A DNA stretch of 64,000 bases, from the NCBI GenBank assembly GCA_026399875.1, contig JAPLQF010000029.1, positions 124,001 to 188,000 on the forward strand, written 5' to 3'. Below are positions 39,234 through 48,661 of this stretch, one piece after another (position 1 is the first letter of the stretch; each line of letters opens with the position of its first letter). This DNA is from Burkholderiales bacterium (lineage in GTDB: Bacteria; Pseudomonadota; Gammaproteobacteria; Burkholderiales; Burkholderiaceae_E). The translations under genes and the position numbers were made by a program. Below the pieces are notes generated by a model, which did not search any database, was not told the origin of the DNA, and saw only the letters and a list, made by a program, of their open reading frames with translations.

Positions 39234-39928
39234 GGCAGATCGAAGACCAGAATTTCTGCCTTCTCGCCGCCTTCGACAAGCAGCATCGACTCGCCAACCA
39301 GTTTTGCGGCGTCGCCCGCGCCGAGCGCCAGGCCGTTGACCTCGACTCGGCCGCGGGCAACATGCAGATAGACCCTGCGATCAGGCTCGATCGGCAACCG
39401 AGCCTGCTGGTCGCCATCGAACAGTCCGGCATAAAGGCGGGCCGACTGCACGATCGTGAGCGAGCCCTCGGCGCCGTCTGGCGAAGCAACCAGCCTGAGC
39501 GCACCCTGTCGCTGTGACACCGGAAAGTGACGCTCATCGTAGCCCGGTGCAATGCCACGTCGATCGGGCTCGATCCAGATCTGCAGAAAATGCGTCGGCG
39601 AGTCCTGGAGATGATTGAACTCGGAATGCATGACGCCGGTGCCCGCACTCATGCGCTGCACGTCGCCCGGGCGGATCACCGAGCCATTGCCCAGGCTGTC
39701 CTTGTGAGCCAGCGCGCCATCAAGCACATAGCTGATGATCTCCATATCGCGATGGCCATGCGTACCGAAGCCGGCGCCGGGCGCGATGCGGTCTTCATTG
39801 ATGACCCGCAAGGGGCCGAAGCCCATGTGCGCGGGATCCCGGTACTCGGCAAAGGAGAAACTGTGCCAGGAATCAAGCCAGCCATGCTGCGCATGGCCGC
39901 GCTCGCCTGAAGCGCGAATCTGGATCAT
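39230..39928 (-). CDS. Pirin family protein (YhhW/YhaK-like)
   Basis: Bicupin protein of 232 aa. The N-terminal cupin carries the metal-binding histidines in FGTHGHRDMEIISYVLDG and HSEFNH. Family members show quercetinase activity and have been linked to redox sensing. The start at 39928 follows GGAAAG and matches E. coli YhhW (231 aa); the longer frame to 40216 is spurious. It is transcribed away from a LysR gene, as in E. coli yhaK/yhaJ. Confidence 0.92.
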   Translation of the reverse strand: MIQIRASGERGHAQHGWLDSWHSFSFAEYRDPAHMGFGPLRVINEDRIAPGAGFGTHGHRDMEIISYVLDGALAHKDSLGNGSVIRPGDVQRMSAGTGVMHSEFNHLQDSPTHFLQIWIEPDRRGIAPGYDERHFPVSQRQGALRLVASPDGAEGSLTIVQSARLYAGLFDGDQQARLPIEPDRRVYLHVARGRVEVNGLALGAGDAAKLVGESMLLVEGGEKAEILVFDLP

Positions 39929-40075
39929 GGTGCGTTCTTTCCGATGGTGATGACAGCTTGCCAGCCTTGGCAGCCTTGGCAGCATTAGCACGGACTGCAT
40001 TTCCCCGGGCAGCATTGTGCCGCTCGGTGCGAATACCGAAGTCTGCACCGCAATGCAGCGATCCGGCAGCGTATC

Positions 40076-40096
40076 ATTTCGACGCCAGGTTGAAAT
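40076..40096. promoter_or_regulatory. Candidate LysR operator (ATTTC-N11-GAAAT)
   Basis: A perfect 5-base inverted repeat, ATTTC and GAAAT, is separated by 11 bases. This is the T-N11-A geometry of LysR-family boxes. It sits in the 184-bp intergenic region between the divergent pirin and LysR genes and 16 bases before the LysR ATG, so it could serve autoregulation and control of the pirin/quinone reductase pair. No binding evidence exists; this is a motif match only. Confidence 0.5.
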
Positions 40097-40112
40097 TTTT
40101 TGAATACGCTCA

Positions 40113-41081
40113 ATGGCTCTCACCCTCGACGCCCTCCAGACCCTCGACACGATCGTGCGCAAGGGCAGTTTTGCCGCGGCAGCCGCCGCGCTCGGCAAGG
40201 TGCCGTCGGCGCTCACCTATACCGTGCGCAAACTCGAGGGTGATCTCGATGTGCTGCTCTTCGATCGCCGAGGACCGCGCGCGCAGCTCACACCCGCCGG
40301 ACGCGAACTGCTCGACGAAGGCCGCCGACTGCTGCGCTCGGCCGACGACCTCCAGCGGCGAGTGCGCAGCGTGGCAGGCGGCTTCGAACCCGAGCTTCGA
40401 ATCGGCGTCGACGCGATCATCGATTTCGATGCGCTCACGCCACTGATCCGCGACTTCCATCGGCATCGGGCGCCGACTCGCCTGGTCTTTTCGTATGAAG
40501 TGCTCGACGGCGCCTGGGAAGCACTGCTTGAGGGTCGCGCCGACCTGATCATCGGCGCGCCCTACGATGCACCCGACCAGGCGCTGGCCTCGACGCGATT
40601 CAGTCTGCGCCGGCTCGGCACGGTCGATTTCGTGTTCTGCGTCGCGCCTGATCATCCTCTGGCGAAAGCCGAGGAGCCGCTGTCGGCGCATGACCTGCTC
40701 GCGCATCGCGCAGTGGTGCTCGCCGGCACCTCGCGGCTGCAGGCTTCGCGCACCGCCGGTCTGTTGTCGGGCCAGGACACCCTAACGGTCGCCACACTTG
40801 CGCAGAAGGTCGCGATGCAGATTGCAGGCCTGGGCACTGGCTGGATCCCGGCACCGATTGCGCAAACCTGCCTCGAAAACGGCTCACTGGTAGCGCGCGA
40901 AATCGCCGAGCCTCGTCCGCCGGCCACACTTCATTACGCCTGGCGACGCACCGATCCCGGCAAGGCGCTGCAATGGTGGCTTGAGCGGCTCGCGATTGCG
41001 CAAGTGCAGTCGCGCCTTATCGACTATCGGCGCGCGCCCGTCTCACCCGCGGCGCGTTCCTCACGCAGGCCATCGCGATGA
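40113..41081 (+). CDS. LysR-family transcriptional regulator
   Basis: The 322-aa regulator has an N-terminal winged helix-turn-helix (residues about 4-63, including [25 protein letters not shown]) and a LysR substrate-binding domain (about 90-300). It is divergent from the pirin/WrbA-like pair and probably controls it. E. coli YhaJ, next to the pirin YhaK, is the nearest contextual analogue I know. Its stop overlaps the gluQ start, so read-through is likely. Confidence 0.9.
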   Translation: MALTLDALQTLDTIVRKGSFAAAAAALGKVPSALTYTVRKLEGDLDVLLFDRRGPRAQLTPAGRELLDEGRRLLRSADDLQRRVRSVAGGFEPELRIGVDAIIDFDALTPLIRDFHRHRAPTRLVFSYEVLDGAWEALLEGRADLIIGAPYDAPDQALASTRFSLRRLGTVDFVFCVAPDHPLAKAEEPLSAHDLLAHRAVVLAGTSRLQASRTAGLLSGQDTLTVATLAQKVAMQIAGLGTGWIPAPIAQTCLENGSLVAREIAEPRPPATLHYAWRRTDPGKALQWWLERLAIAQVQSRLIDYRRAPVSPAARSSRRPSR

Positions 41082-41983
41082 GCGCCCGAACCGCTTATGT
41101 CGGACGCTTTGCGCCCTCGCCCACCGGCCCGCTGCATGCCGGATCAATCGTCGCCGCACTCGCCTCGTGGCTCGACGCTCGCGCCCATCATGGCCGCTGG
41201 CTGGTAAGAATCGAAGATATCGACAAGCCGCGCGAGCAGCCGGGAGCGGCCGAGTCGATCCTCGACACCCTGCGGCAACTCGGACTCGTCTGGGACGACA
41301 GCCCGAGCTGGCAATCGCAGCGACTCGAGGCTTATGGCGCCGCCCTGAAATCGCTGGTCAGCAGGGGCATGGCCTATCCGTGCGCTTGTACACGCAGCGA
41401 GATCGCGGACTCACAGCAGCGATCGGTCGCGACCGGCGCGAGCAGTCAAGCGGTCCGCGGTATCGAGCGTCCTTATCCGGGCACCTGCCGCAATGGGCTG
41501 GCGCCGGGGCGAACAGCGCGATCCTGGCGATTTCGGCTGCCCGATCAGGCCATCGTGCAATTCGATGATCGCTGGCAGGGCTGGCAGCAGCAGGATGTCG
41601 CAAATGAAGTGGGCGACTTCGTTTTGCAGCGCGCAGACGGCCTGTTTGCCTATCAGTTGGCGGTGATGGTCGATGACGGCGCACAAGGAATCACCGATGT
41701 GATTCGCGGCGCTGACCTGCTCGGCTCCACCGCTCGCCAGCGGCTGCTCGGTCGTGCGCTCGGCCTGGCCGATCTGCGCTACATGCATGTGCCGGTGGTG
41801 CTCGCCGCAGACGGCGAGAAGCTGTCAAAGCAGAACGGCGCGCTCGCGGTGGATGCCCGCCATCCGGTCGAAGTACTCGACCGGGCCTTCGGGCATCTGG
41901 GTTTCGCCCGGTCGGCCGAGTCGTCACTCGAGGGCTGGCTGGCCGATGCCACCCGCCGCTGGGCCGAATTCAGGTCCGCTTGA
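41078..41983 (+). CDS. gluQ: Glutamyl-Q tRNA(Asp) synthetase
   Basis: Truncated GluRS paralogue of 301 aa that attaches glutamate to queuosine 34 of tRNA-Asp. It has the Rossmann core with [14 protein letters not shown] (HIGH equivalent), the zinc-binding cysteines in [10 protein letters not shown] and YPGTC, and a KMSKS equivalent [10 protein letters not shown]. It lacks an anticodon-binding domain, as expected for GluQ. The 3' end overlaps the convergent rhlE by 14 bases. Confidence 0.95.
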   Translation: MSARTAYVGRFAPSPTGPLHAGSIVAALASWLDARAHHGRWLVRIEDIDKPREQPGAAESILDTLRQLGLVWDDSPSWQSQRLEAYGAALKSLVSRGMAYPCACTRSEIADSQQRSVATGASSQAVRGIERPYPGTCRNGLAPGRTARSWRFRLPDQAIVQFDDRWQGWQQQDVANEVGDFVLQRADGLFAYQLAVMVDDGAQGITDVIRGADLLGSTARQRLLGRALGLADLRYMHVPVVLAADGEKLSKQNGALAVDARHPVEVLDRAFGHLGFARSAESSLEGWLADATRRWAEFRSA

Positions 41984-43415
41984 AACCGCCAAGCAATGCA
42001 GGCACCGGTCGGGTGCTGCGCCTGACAGCGGGTTGCGCGGTTTTGGACTGACCCGATTCAACCTGCTCCGCGAGTGCCTCTGTGGAGGGCTCATAAGGCC
42101 GGGAAAAGAAAGGATCCTCGGCAGGCCTGGCCGGCATCGGCGAAGACGACCGCGCTCTGGACGGCCGGGAGTCGTCACGATCACGATAACGCTCGACACG
42201 CTCGGGGCGCTCATCGTCACGCGGGGCACGGGCCTCGCGACGATGTCCGGGCAGCGTCGCTTCGACTGCCATGTCCTCAACCGCGAATTTTCGCTTGGTG
42301 AGCTTCTCGATATCGGCGAGCAAACGGTCGTCATTACTGCCGGTGATCAGCGACAGCGCCATGCCTGATGCACCGGCGCGGCCGGTTCGGCCAATCCGGT
42401 GGACATAGTCCTCGGGCGAGTAAGGCAGATCGTAGTTGATGACCGCAGGCAGTTCGGCAATGTCGAGTCCGCGAGCGGCCACATCGGTGGCCACCAGTAC
42501 GGTGATAAGGCCCTGCTTGAAGTCTTCGAGGGTCTTTAGCCGCTCCTGCTGACTCTTGTCGCCATGGATCGCGGCCGCATTCAGGCCATCGACTTCAAGC
42601 TGGCGCGCCAGGCGCCCCGCTCCGATCTTGGTGTTCGAAAACACGATCACCTGAGCGAAGGAATGGTCGCGAACCAGCTTGGCCACTGCCGCACGCTTGT
42701 GCTCGGGCGACGCCACACGGTAGACGGTCTGGGTAATGTTCTCGGCGAGCGCATTGCGGCGCGCCACTTCGATGAGCAGTGGCGAGTCGAGGAAGGACTC
42801 GGCCAGCTTGCGGATCTCATTGGAGAAGGTCGCAGAAAACATCAGGCTCTGGCGATCCTTGCCGAGCATGTTGATGATCCGCTGAATGTCGGGCAGAAAG
42901 CCCATGTCGAGCATCCGGTCGGCCTCATCGAGAACCAGGATCTGGACCTGCGACAGATTCGTGCTCTTCTGTTCGACATGGTCGAGCAGTCGGCCTGGCG
43001 TGGCAATCAGGATTTCGCAGCCCTGGCGAAGCGCCATGGTCTGCGGCTTCATGTCGACGCCACCGAACACCACGGCGGTCCGCAGCGGTGTGTGCCGCGC
43101 ATATTCCTTGACGTTCTGGTAGATCTGATCCGCCAGCTCGCGGGTCGGTGCCAGCATGAGTGCACGCACCGGATGCCGCGCCGGCGATGTGCTCGAGCTG
43201 GCCAGAGGCAAAAGCCGATGAATGATGGGCAGGGCAAAACCGGCGGTCTTGCCGGTGCCGGTCTGGGCCGCGCCCATCACATCCTTGCCGGACATGACCA
43301 CCGGGATGGCCTGTTCCTGAATCGGGGTGGGTTCGCGGTAACCGAGTTCGGTCACAGCTCGGACGATCGGCTCAGCGAGGCCGAAATCATTGAATGTCAG
43401 GGGTGAATCGCTCAT
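41970..43415 (-). CDS. rhlE: DEAD-box ATP-dependent RNA helicase, RhlE type
   Basis: RNA helicase of 481 aa. The Q motif precedes Walker [10 protein letters not shown], then [13 protein letters not shown] (DEAD), SATF, and the C-terminal domain with DVAARGLDI and [10 protein letters not shown]. After about residue 375 the sequence becomes Arg/Asp/Pro-rich and disordered, which is common in RhlE proteins of betaproteobacteria. Confidence 0.93.
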   Translation of the reverse strand: MSDSPLTFNDFGLAEPIVRAVTELGYREPTPIQEQAIPVVMSGKDVMGAAQTGTGKTAGFALPIIHRLLPLASSSTSPARHPVRALMLAPTRELADQIYQNVKEYARHTPLRTAVVFGGVDMKPQTMALRQGCEILIATPGRLLDHVEQKSTNLSQVQILVLDEADRMLDMGFLPDIQRIINMLGKDRQSLMFSATFSNEIRKLAESFLDSPLLIEVARRNALAENITQTVYRVASPEHKRAAVAKLVRDHSFAQVIVFSNTKIGAGRLARQLEVDGLNAAAIHGDKSQQERLKTLEDFKQGLITVLVATDVAARGLDIAELPAVINYDLPYSPEDYVHRIGRTGRAGASGMALSLITGSNDDRLLADIEKLTKRKFAVEDMAVEATLPGHRREARAPRDDERPERVERYRDRDDSRPSRARSSSPMPARPAEDPFFSRPYEPSTEALAEQVESGQSKTAQPAVRRSTRPVPALLGGFKRT

Positions 43416-43484
43416 CAGGGGAGCGGTCTCCAGTGCGGCGTGGAAAGCCGAAAATCGAGCATCTTACGCCGATATCGCTCGCGA

Positions 43485-43949
43485 CTACAGGAATCGATCG
43501 AGCAGCTTGCGGCTGTGCCGATCAAGCACCCCGATATCGCGCACCAGATACTGCACACCGTGGCTGTCGGCGATCAGCAGTCGCGAGCGGGACAGGCGAC
43601 GGATTCCTTCCTCGCCTTTGAGCACCAGGCGCGTCTCGCCGCGATCGGTGTCGACGATCCAGATGCTCGGCGTGGCGAAACTCGACACCGATCGGATCGC
43701 CTTGATTTCAGGGACAAATTCGCGCGAGGCGAGATGTGCTTCGAGCAGTTCGCGAACCGGCGCAGACAACTGCTCGAGGTCATCGAGCCACACCAGTTCG
43801 TGTCCGTCGCTACTCATCAGGGCAATACCATCATGGGGTGCTGCGATCGGGAATGCGCGCACCGCGACCACGCCGACATGCACGCTGGCGTCGGCAAGCG
43901 TCAGGACCAGACGACCAAACGCATCACGGTCGAGCGTGAAGTCAGACAC
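43485..43949 (-). CDS. DUF1854 protein of the cyanophycin locus
   Basis: The 154-aa protein is predicted cytoplasmic, with a DUF1854-type sequence (VRAFPIAAPHDGIALMSSDG, then GEEGIRRLSRSRLLIADSHG, then YLVRDIGVLDRHSR). This family is annotated as cyanophycin-metabolism associated because of its constant neighbourhood with CphA and the ABC protein upstream; its molecular role is unknown. I chose a GTG start at 43949 that overlaps the ABC gene stop, giving translational coupling. The frame stays open to 44048 inside the ABC gene, without conserved sequence. Confidence 0.85.
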   Translation of the reverse strand: MSDFTLDRDAFGRLVLTLADASVHVGVVAVRAFPIAAPHDGIALMSSDGHELVWLDDLEQLSAPVRELLEAHLASREFVPEIKAIRSVSSFATPSIWIVDTDRGETRLVLKGEEGIRRLSRSRLLIADSHGVQYLVRDIGVLDRHSRKLLDRFL

Positions 43950-46248
43950 CGGTTTCCTCCTGGGCCTGCGTACGCCAGAGCTTCGGCTCGACTTCGTCTT
44001 CGTCCTGCCTGACCTGCGCCTGATAGAGCCTGAAATAAGCCCCTTCAAGCCCCATCAGCGTGTCGTGATCACCGACCTCGACCACCTGGCCGCGGTCAAG
44101 TACGACCAGCCGGTCGGCGCGCCGAAGTGTGCTCAGGCGATGGGCAATCGCAATCGTGGTCCGACCGAGCACCAGGTTGTCGAGCGCCTTCTGGATTTCC
44201 TTCTCGGTTTCGGTGTCAACCGAGGAGGTCGCTTCATCGAGGATCAGGATGCGGGGATCGATCAGCAGTGCCCGTGCAATCGAGATGCGCTGGCGTTCAC
44301 CGCCCGACAGCGATTGCCCCCGTTCTCCAACCAGCGAGTCATATCCGTGAGGCAGTCGCAGGATGAAGTCGTGCGCATGCGCAGCCCGCGCCGCAGCGAT
44401 GATCTCGGCCCGCGTCGCATCGGGCTTGCCATAAGCAATGTTGTCGGCAATCGTGCCAAAAAAGAGGAAGGGCTCCTGCAGCACCAGGCCGATATGACGC
44501 CTGAAATCGGCCACCGGAACCGAACGGACATCGACGCCATCGATCTTGATCGCACCATCCGAGACGTCGTAAAACCGGCAGATCAGGTTGACCAGGGTGC
44601 TCTTGCCCGACCCGCTGTGCCCCACCAGACCGATCATCTCGCCCGGCTTGATCGCCAGGTCGATGCCGCGGATGACCGCCCGATTACCGTAGCGAAATGC
44701 TGCGCCTTCGATGTCGATTCGCCCCTGGACCGTCGGCAACGGGATCGGTTTGGCCGGCTCCGGCACGCTCGAGACATGATCAAGAATGTCGAAGATCCGC
44801 TTGGCGCCGGCCGCCGCTTTCTGGGTGACAGAGACGATACGGCTCATCGAATCCAGCCGCAGATAGAAGCGGCTGATATAGGCCAGAAATGCGGTCAGGA
44901 CACCGACCGTGATGTGGTTGTGGGCGATCTGCCATATGCCGAAGGCCCAGACGATCAGCAACCCGATTTCGGTCAGCAGGGTCACCGTCGGCGTGAACAG
45001 CGACCAGACCCGATTGACCCGATCGTTGACCGCCAGGTTGTGCCGATTGGCATCGCGGAACCGATCGGACTCGCGCTGCTCCTGGGCGAAGGCCTTGACC
45101 ACCCTGATACCCGGAATCGTGTCGGCCAGCACACTGGTGACTTCGGCCCAGATCCGGTCGACTTTTTCGAATCCGGTGCGCAGACGGTCACGCACCAGAT
45201 GAATCAGCCAGGCAATGAATGGCAGGGGCAGCAAGGTCGCCACCGCCAGCCACGGATCGATCGAGGCCAGGATTGCCGCCGTCATGATGATCATCAGCAC
45301 ATCGTTGGCGAAATCAAGCAGATGTAACGAAAGGAAAATGCAGATTCGATCGGTTTCAGACCCGATGCGGGCGATCAGGTCGCCGGTGCGCTTACCGCCG
45401 AAATACTGGAGGGACAGTCGCAGCAGATGCTCATAGGTCTGCGTTCGCAGATCGGCTCCGATTCGCTCGCTCACCAGCGCCAGGATGTAGGTGCGAGCCC
45501 ATCCGAGCAGCCAGGCGAGCAGGGACGCCCCGAGCAGACCACCCATGTACATGGCGACGGTCATCGGATCGATCGGCACCCCTTTCTGGTATGGAATCAG
45601 GACCTTATCCATCAGCGGCATGGTCAGATAGGGCGCCACAAGCGTGGCAGCCGTCGCCGCGACGGTCAGCAGAAAACCCAGGGCAAGCTGCCCCCGATAA
45701 GGCCGCGCAAATCGCCACAAGCGAAAGAGCACCCATGTCGACGGCGCCGAATCGACAGTGGCTTCAGGCGCGGATGCGCAGGCAATACAGGTCTGCTGCC
45801 CTTCGGGTAATTCGGCCCTGCAACCCGGACAGACGGTGCGAATCGACGGCGAATCGATGCCCGAACTGAGGGACTTAGTCGCCGCGGTGTGCGTATCGAT
45901 CAGTCGTTGGGCGCTCGGATCGTGGCCCAGGGTGTAGCGCCAGCTGTCGAGGCAGGCGTTGCCATCGACAATTTCGAGCGTCCCGACAGCGGCATGATCT
46001 CGTTTTCGAAGGCTTAGCCCAGGCTGCAGCGCCCATTGCGCCCACTCTGCGCCCGACTCCCGACAGGCCATCAGACGCAGATTAGTCACCGCAACCAGGC
46101 CGCGCTCAAAATGCAGACGATGATCGAGATCGGTCTGAATCCAGCCCAGAACCCGCTCGGAATCGAGCAGCCGGCTTTGTATCTGCCCCCGCCACAACTC
46201 GGGAACATCTCGCTCGTCGACAGTCGGAAACAGGGTGGTATCGGTCAT
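43942..46248 (-). CDS. ABC exporter-type ATPase of the cyanophycin locus
   Basis: Unusual half-transporter of 768 aa. A soluble N-terminal region (about residues 1-135, including LVAVTNLRLMACRES, PH/GRAM-like in appearance) is followed by a zinc-ribbon-like cluster (C140, C143, C154, C157). A six-helix membrane domain (about 170-470) and an ATPase domain with GHSGSGKS, LSGGERQRISIARA and ILILDEATSSVD complete it. The family is known as a companion of cyanophycin synthetase; transport substrate and direction are unknown. It is divergent from cphA' with 202 bases between start codons. The start at 46248 (MTDTTLFP) was chosen over the longer frame to 46434. Confidence 0.87.
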   Translation of the reverse strand: MTDTTLFPTVDERDVPELWRGQIQSRLLDSERVLGWIQTDLDHRLHFERGLVAVTNLRLMACRESGAEWAQWALQPGLSLRKRDHAAVGTLEIVDGNACLDSWRYTLGHDPSAQRLIDTHTAATKSLSSGIDSPSIRTVCPGCRAELPEGQQTCIACASAPEATVDSAPSTWVLFRLWRFARPYRGQLALGFLLTVAATAATLVAPYLTMPLMDKVLIPYQKGVPIDPMTVAMYMGGLLGASLLAWLLGWARTYILALVSERIGADLRTQTYEHLLRLSLQYFGGKRTGDLIARIGSETDRICIFLSLHLLDFANDVLMIIMTAAILASIDPWLAVATLLPLPFIAWLIHLVRDRLRTGFEKVDRIWAEVTSVLADTIPGIRVVKAFAQEQRESDRFRDANRHNLAVNDRVNRVWSLFTPTVTLLTEIGLLIVWAFGIWQIAHNHITVGVLTAFLAYISRFYLRLDSMSRIVSVTQKAAAGAKRIFDILDHVSSVPEPAKPIPLPTVQGRIDIEGAAFRYGNRAVIRGIDLAIKPGEMIGLVGHSGSGKSTLVNLICRFYDVSDGAIKIDGVDVRSVPVADFRRHIGLVLQEPFLFFGTIADNIAYGKPDATRAEIIAAARAAHAHDFILRLPHGYDSLVGERGQSLSGGERQRISIARALLIDPRILILDEATSSVDTETEKEIQKALDNLVLGRTTIAIAHRLSTLRRADRLVVLDRGQVVEVGDHDTLMGLEGAYFRLYQAQVRQDEDEVEPKLWRTQAQEETGV

Positions 46249-46450
46249 GGTGTGGTCGCGGCAGGCGCTGAAGAGTACCCGATTCGGTCGCGGCGGCGCG
46301 CTGATCGCACAATACTTGGGCATGCCAGTGCATTCCCGGTAAACCGGACCAGAGTTGGTGCGTTGATGGGTGGACGATCTGCGAACGGCACATGCCACAT
46401 CGCTGCCGAACCCCTCACGCCACTGGCGCTCCAAGCCCTCACCGACAACT
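46249..46450. promoter_or_regulatory. Divergent intergenic region of the cyanophycin locus
   Basis: This 202-bp spacer between the divergent ABC and cphA' start codons must hold promoters for both sides. It contains a 12-base palindrome CCGGT-AA-ACCGG at 46336-46347, a possible regulator half-site pair. No convincing -35/-10 pair was found on either strand. Confidence 0.35.
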
Positions 46451-48637
46451 ATGCAATCTCCCGGAGATATCCGGATCCTCGAGATCCGAACCCTGCGCGG
46501 CCCGAATCGCTGGACCTATCGTCCAGTCATCGAGGCGCTGGTCGATATCGGCGAACTCGAAGACTTTCCCTCGAATCTTCTGCCCGGCTTCCCCGAACGG
46601 CTGGCGAGCTGGCTCCCCGGTCTCATCGAACACCGTTGCAGCTACGGTGAGAGAGGCGGCTTCCTGCGCCGGCTGGCCGACGGTACCTGGCCAGGCCACA
46701 TTCTCGAGCACGTCACCCTTGAGCTGCAGACCCTGGCCGGACTGCCGACCGGATTCGGCAAGGCGCGCGAAACATCCAGACGCGGTGTCTACAAAGTCGT
46801 GGTGCGTGCCTGGCATGAGGATGTTGCCCGTACTGCACTGCAAGAAGCCAGGCTGCTGATGCTCGCCGCCATCGAAGACCGCCCTTACGATGTCGCCGGC
46901 ACGGTCCGCTCGCTGCGCAGGATGGTCGACAGGCTGTGTCTGGGGCCGAGCACCGGCTGCATCGTCGACGCCGCCGACGACCGCGATATCCCGACCATTC
47001 GCCTGAATGATGGCAATCTGGTGCAAATGGGTTACGGCGCAAATCAGCGCCGGATCTGGACCGCGGAAACCGACCGGACCAGCGCGATAGCCGAAAGTAT
47101 TTCGCGCGACAAAGATCTGACGAAACAGCTGCTGGCCCCGGTTGGCGTTCCGGTGCCCGAAGGCGAGTACGTCCGCAGCGCGGCCCAGGCACGCCAGATT
47201 GCCGAGTCGATCGGCTACCCGGTGGTGGTCAAACCCTATGACGGCAACCACGGTCGTGGGGTATTTACCAACCTGGTCACTGGTAACGAGGTCGAGGCGG
47301 CCTATGACATCGCCCTGGACGAAGGCAGCGGCGTCATCGTCGAACGATTCATCCAAGGCAGCGAGCATCGCCTGCTGGTCGTTGCAGGCAAGCTGGTCGC
47401 CGCGGCCCGGGGCGACCTGGCCTTCGTGACCGGCGACGGCCAAAGTTCGATCGAGCAACTCATCGACCGGCAACTCAACGCCGACCCGCGCCGGGGCAGT
47501 ACCGAAGACACGCCACTCAATCCGGTACGGCTCGACTCGGCCTCCAGACTCGAACTGTCCCGGCAAGGGCTGAGTGCCGAATCGGTGCTGGCAGCCGGAC
47601 GCGAGGTCCTGATCCAGCGCAACGGCAATGTCGCCATCGACTGCACCGCAGACGTCCATCCCTCAACCGCCGCGCTCGCATCACTGGCAGCCAGGACGAT
47701 CGGCCTGGACATCGCCGGGATCGACCTGGTCGCCGAAGACATCTCCCGCCCACTTGCCGAGCAGCGCGGTGCGATCGTCGAGGTGAACGCCGGCCCCGGT
47801 CTGCTGATGCACCTGCGACCGGCGGAAGGCAAGCCTCAGCCGGTTGGTCCTGCAATCGTCGACCATCTCTTCCCGCAAGGCGAGTCCGGCCGGATTCCGG
47901 TGGTGGGTATCACCGGCAGCCGGCATACCGGAGCGATCGCCCTCGCGGTGGAAAATCTGGCTGCGCAACTGGGACACAAGGTGGCCAGTGCGACAAGCGC
48001 GGGCCTGACGCTTGACGGACGACTCGTGCAGTCGGGCAACTGCGCCAACTACGATGCCGGTCGCAGGACGCTGCTGAGCCGATCGATCGACTTCGCGGTC
48101 ATCGAAAACGGTGCCCGTGCCATCGCCGAGGACGGCCTGGCCTATGACCGGTGCCTGATCGGGGTGGTGACGTCATTCGATCCGAGCGAAACCCTTGACG
48201 ATCTGTACATCGAGACCCCTGAAGGCATGTATGGCGTGTATCGAAGCCAGGTCGATGTGGTGCTGTCTGAAGGCACTGCCGTTCTGAACGGCGACGATGA
48301 GCAAGTCGCCGACATGGCGTCGCTGTCGGACGGCGAGGTCATTTTCTATGGCCGCGACCCGGCGTCCGCGGCGATCGAGGCCCACCTTGCCAAGGGCGGT
48401 CGGGCAGTCTTTCCCCGCGGTCATCATGTGATTCTCGCCAGCGGCAACACCGAGACCGTGCTGCCTTCGCTACTCACCTCAAGCACAGACCTGGACGTTC
48501 TGCTGCCCGCCGCTGCGGTGGGCTGGTCACTGTCCATGTCCCCCGAATTGCTGCGCACGAGCCTCGAAAAACCCTTGCTGCAGGCACCTGTCTGTCACCC
48601 GGCGGTTGTCCGCACGACCGTCGCAATGAGCGCCTGA
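46451..48637 (+). CDS. Cyanophycin synthetase-like protein CphA' (short paralogue, Mur P-loop lost)
   Basis: The 728-aa CphA paralogue has an N-domain, an ATP-grasp domain and a shortened Mur-ligase-like domain. The N-domain keeps GHILEHVTLELQ, an HxxEH motif (H83, E86, H87). The ATP-grasp domain looks intact (VVVKPYDGNHGRGV, VIVERFIQGSEHRLL, metal ligands in IVEVNAGPG), so Asp addition or dipeptide polymerisation is plausible. Where active CphA has GTNGKTTT, this protein reads GITGSRHTGA (486-495), so the Mur P-loop is lost, and the C-terminal domain is about 125 residues shorter. An Arg-adding site is therefore unlikely. The start at 46451 was chosen because MQSPGDIRILEIRTLRGPN begins the family. 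cphA follows 24 bases later. Paired cphA/cphA' genes are known in Cupriavidus. Confidence 0.88.
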   Translation: MQSPGDIRILEIRTLRGPNRWTYRPVIEALVDIGELEDFPSNLLPGFPERLASWLPGLIEHRCSYGERGGFLRRLADGTWPGHILEHVTLELQTLAGLPTGFGKARETSRRGVYKVVVRAWHEDVARTALQEARLLMLAAIEDRPYDVAGTVRSLRRMVDRLCLGPSTGCIVDAADDRDIPTIRLNDGNLVQMGYGANQRRIWTAETDRTSAIAESISRDKDLTKQLLAPVGVPVPEGEYVRSAAQARQIAESIGYPVVVKPYDGNHGRGVFTNLVTGNEVEAAYDIALDEGSGVIVERFIQGSEHRLLVVAGKLVAAARGDLAFVTGDGQSSIEQLIDRQLNADPRRGSTEDTPLNPVRLDSASRLELSRQGLSAESVLAAGREVLIQRNGNVAIDCTADVHPSTAALASLAARTIGLDIAGIDLVAEDISRPLAEQRGAIVEVNAGPGLLMHLRPAEGKPQPVGPAIVDHLFPQGESGRIPVVGITGSRHTGAIALAVENLAAQLGHKVASATSAGLTLDGRLVQSGNCANYDAGRRTLLSRSIDFAVIENGARAIAEDGLAYDRCLIGVVTSFDPSETLDDLYIETPEGMYGVYRSQVDVVLSEGTAVLNGDDEQVADMASLSDGEVIFYGRDPASAAIEAHLAKGGRAVFPRGHHVILASGNTETVLPSLLTSSTDLDVLLPAAAVGWSLSMSPELLRTSLEKPLLQAPVCHPAVVRTTVAMSA

Positions 48638-48661
48638 TCACTTCGCTGCCTCCACGCCTCG

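Noticed and set aside
43390..45327. 645-codon plus-strand frame opposite the DUF1854 and ABC genes
   Set aside because: Antisense shadow. The minus-strand ABC motifs (Walker A, LSGGE, Walker B) are intact.
46439..47659. 406-codon minus-strand frame opposite cphA'
   Set aside because: The plus-strand frame carries clear CphA motifs, and this one has none.
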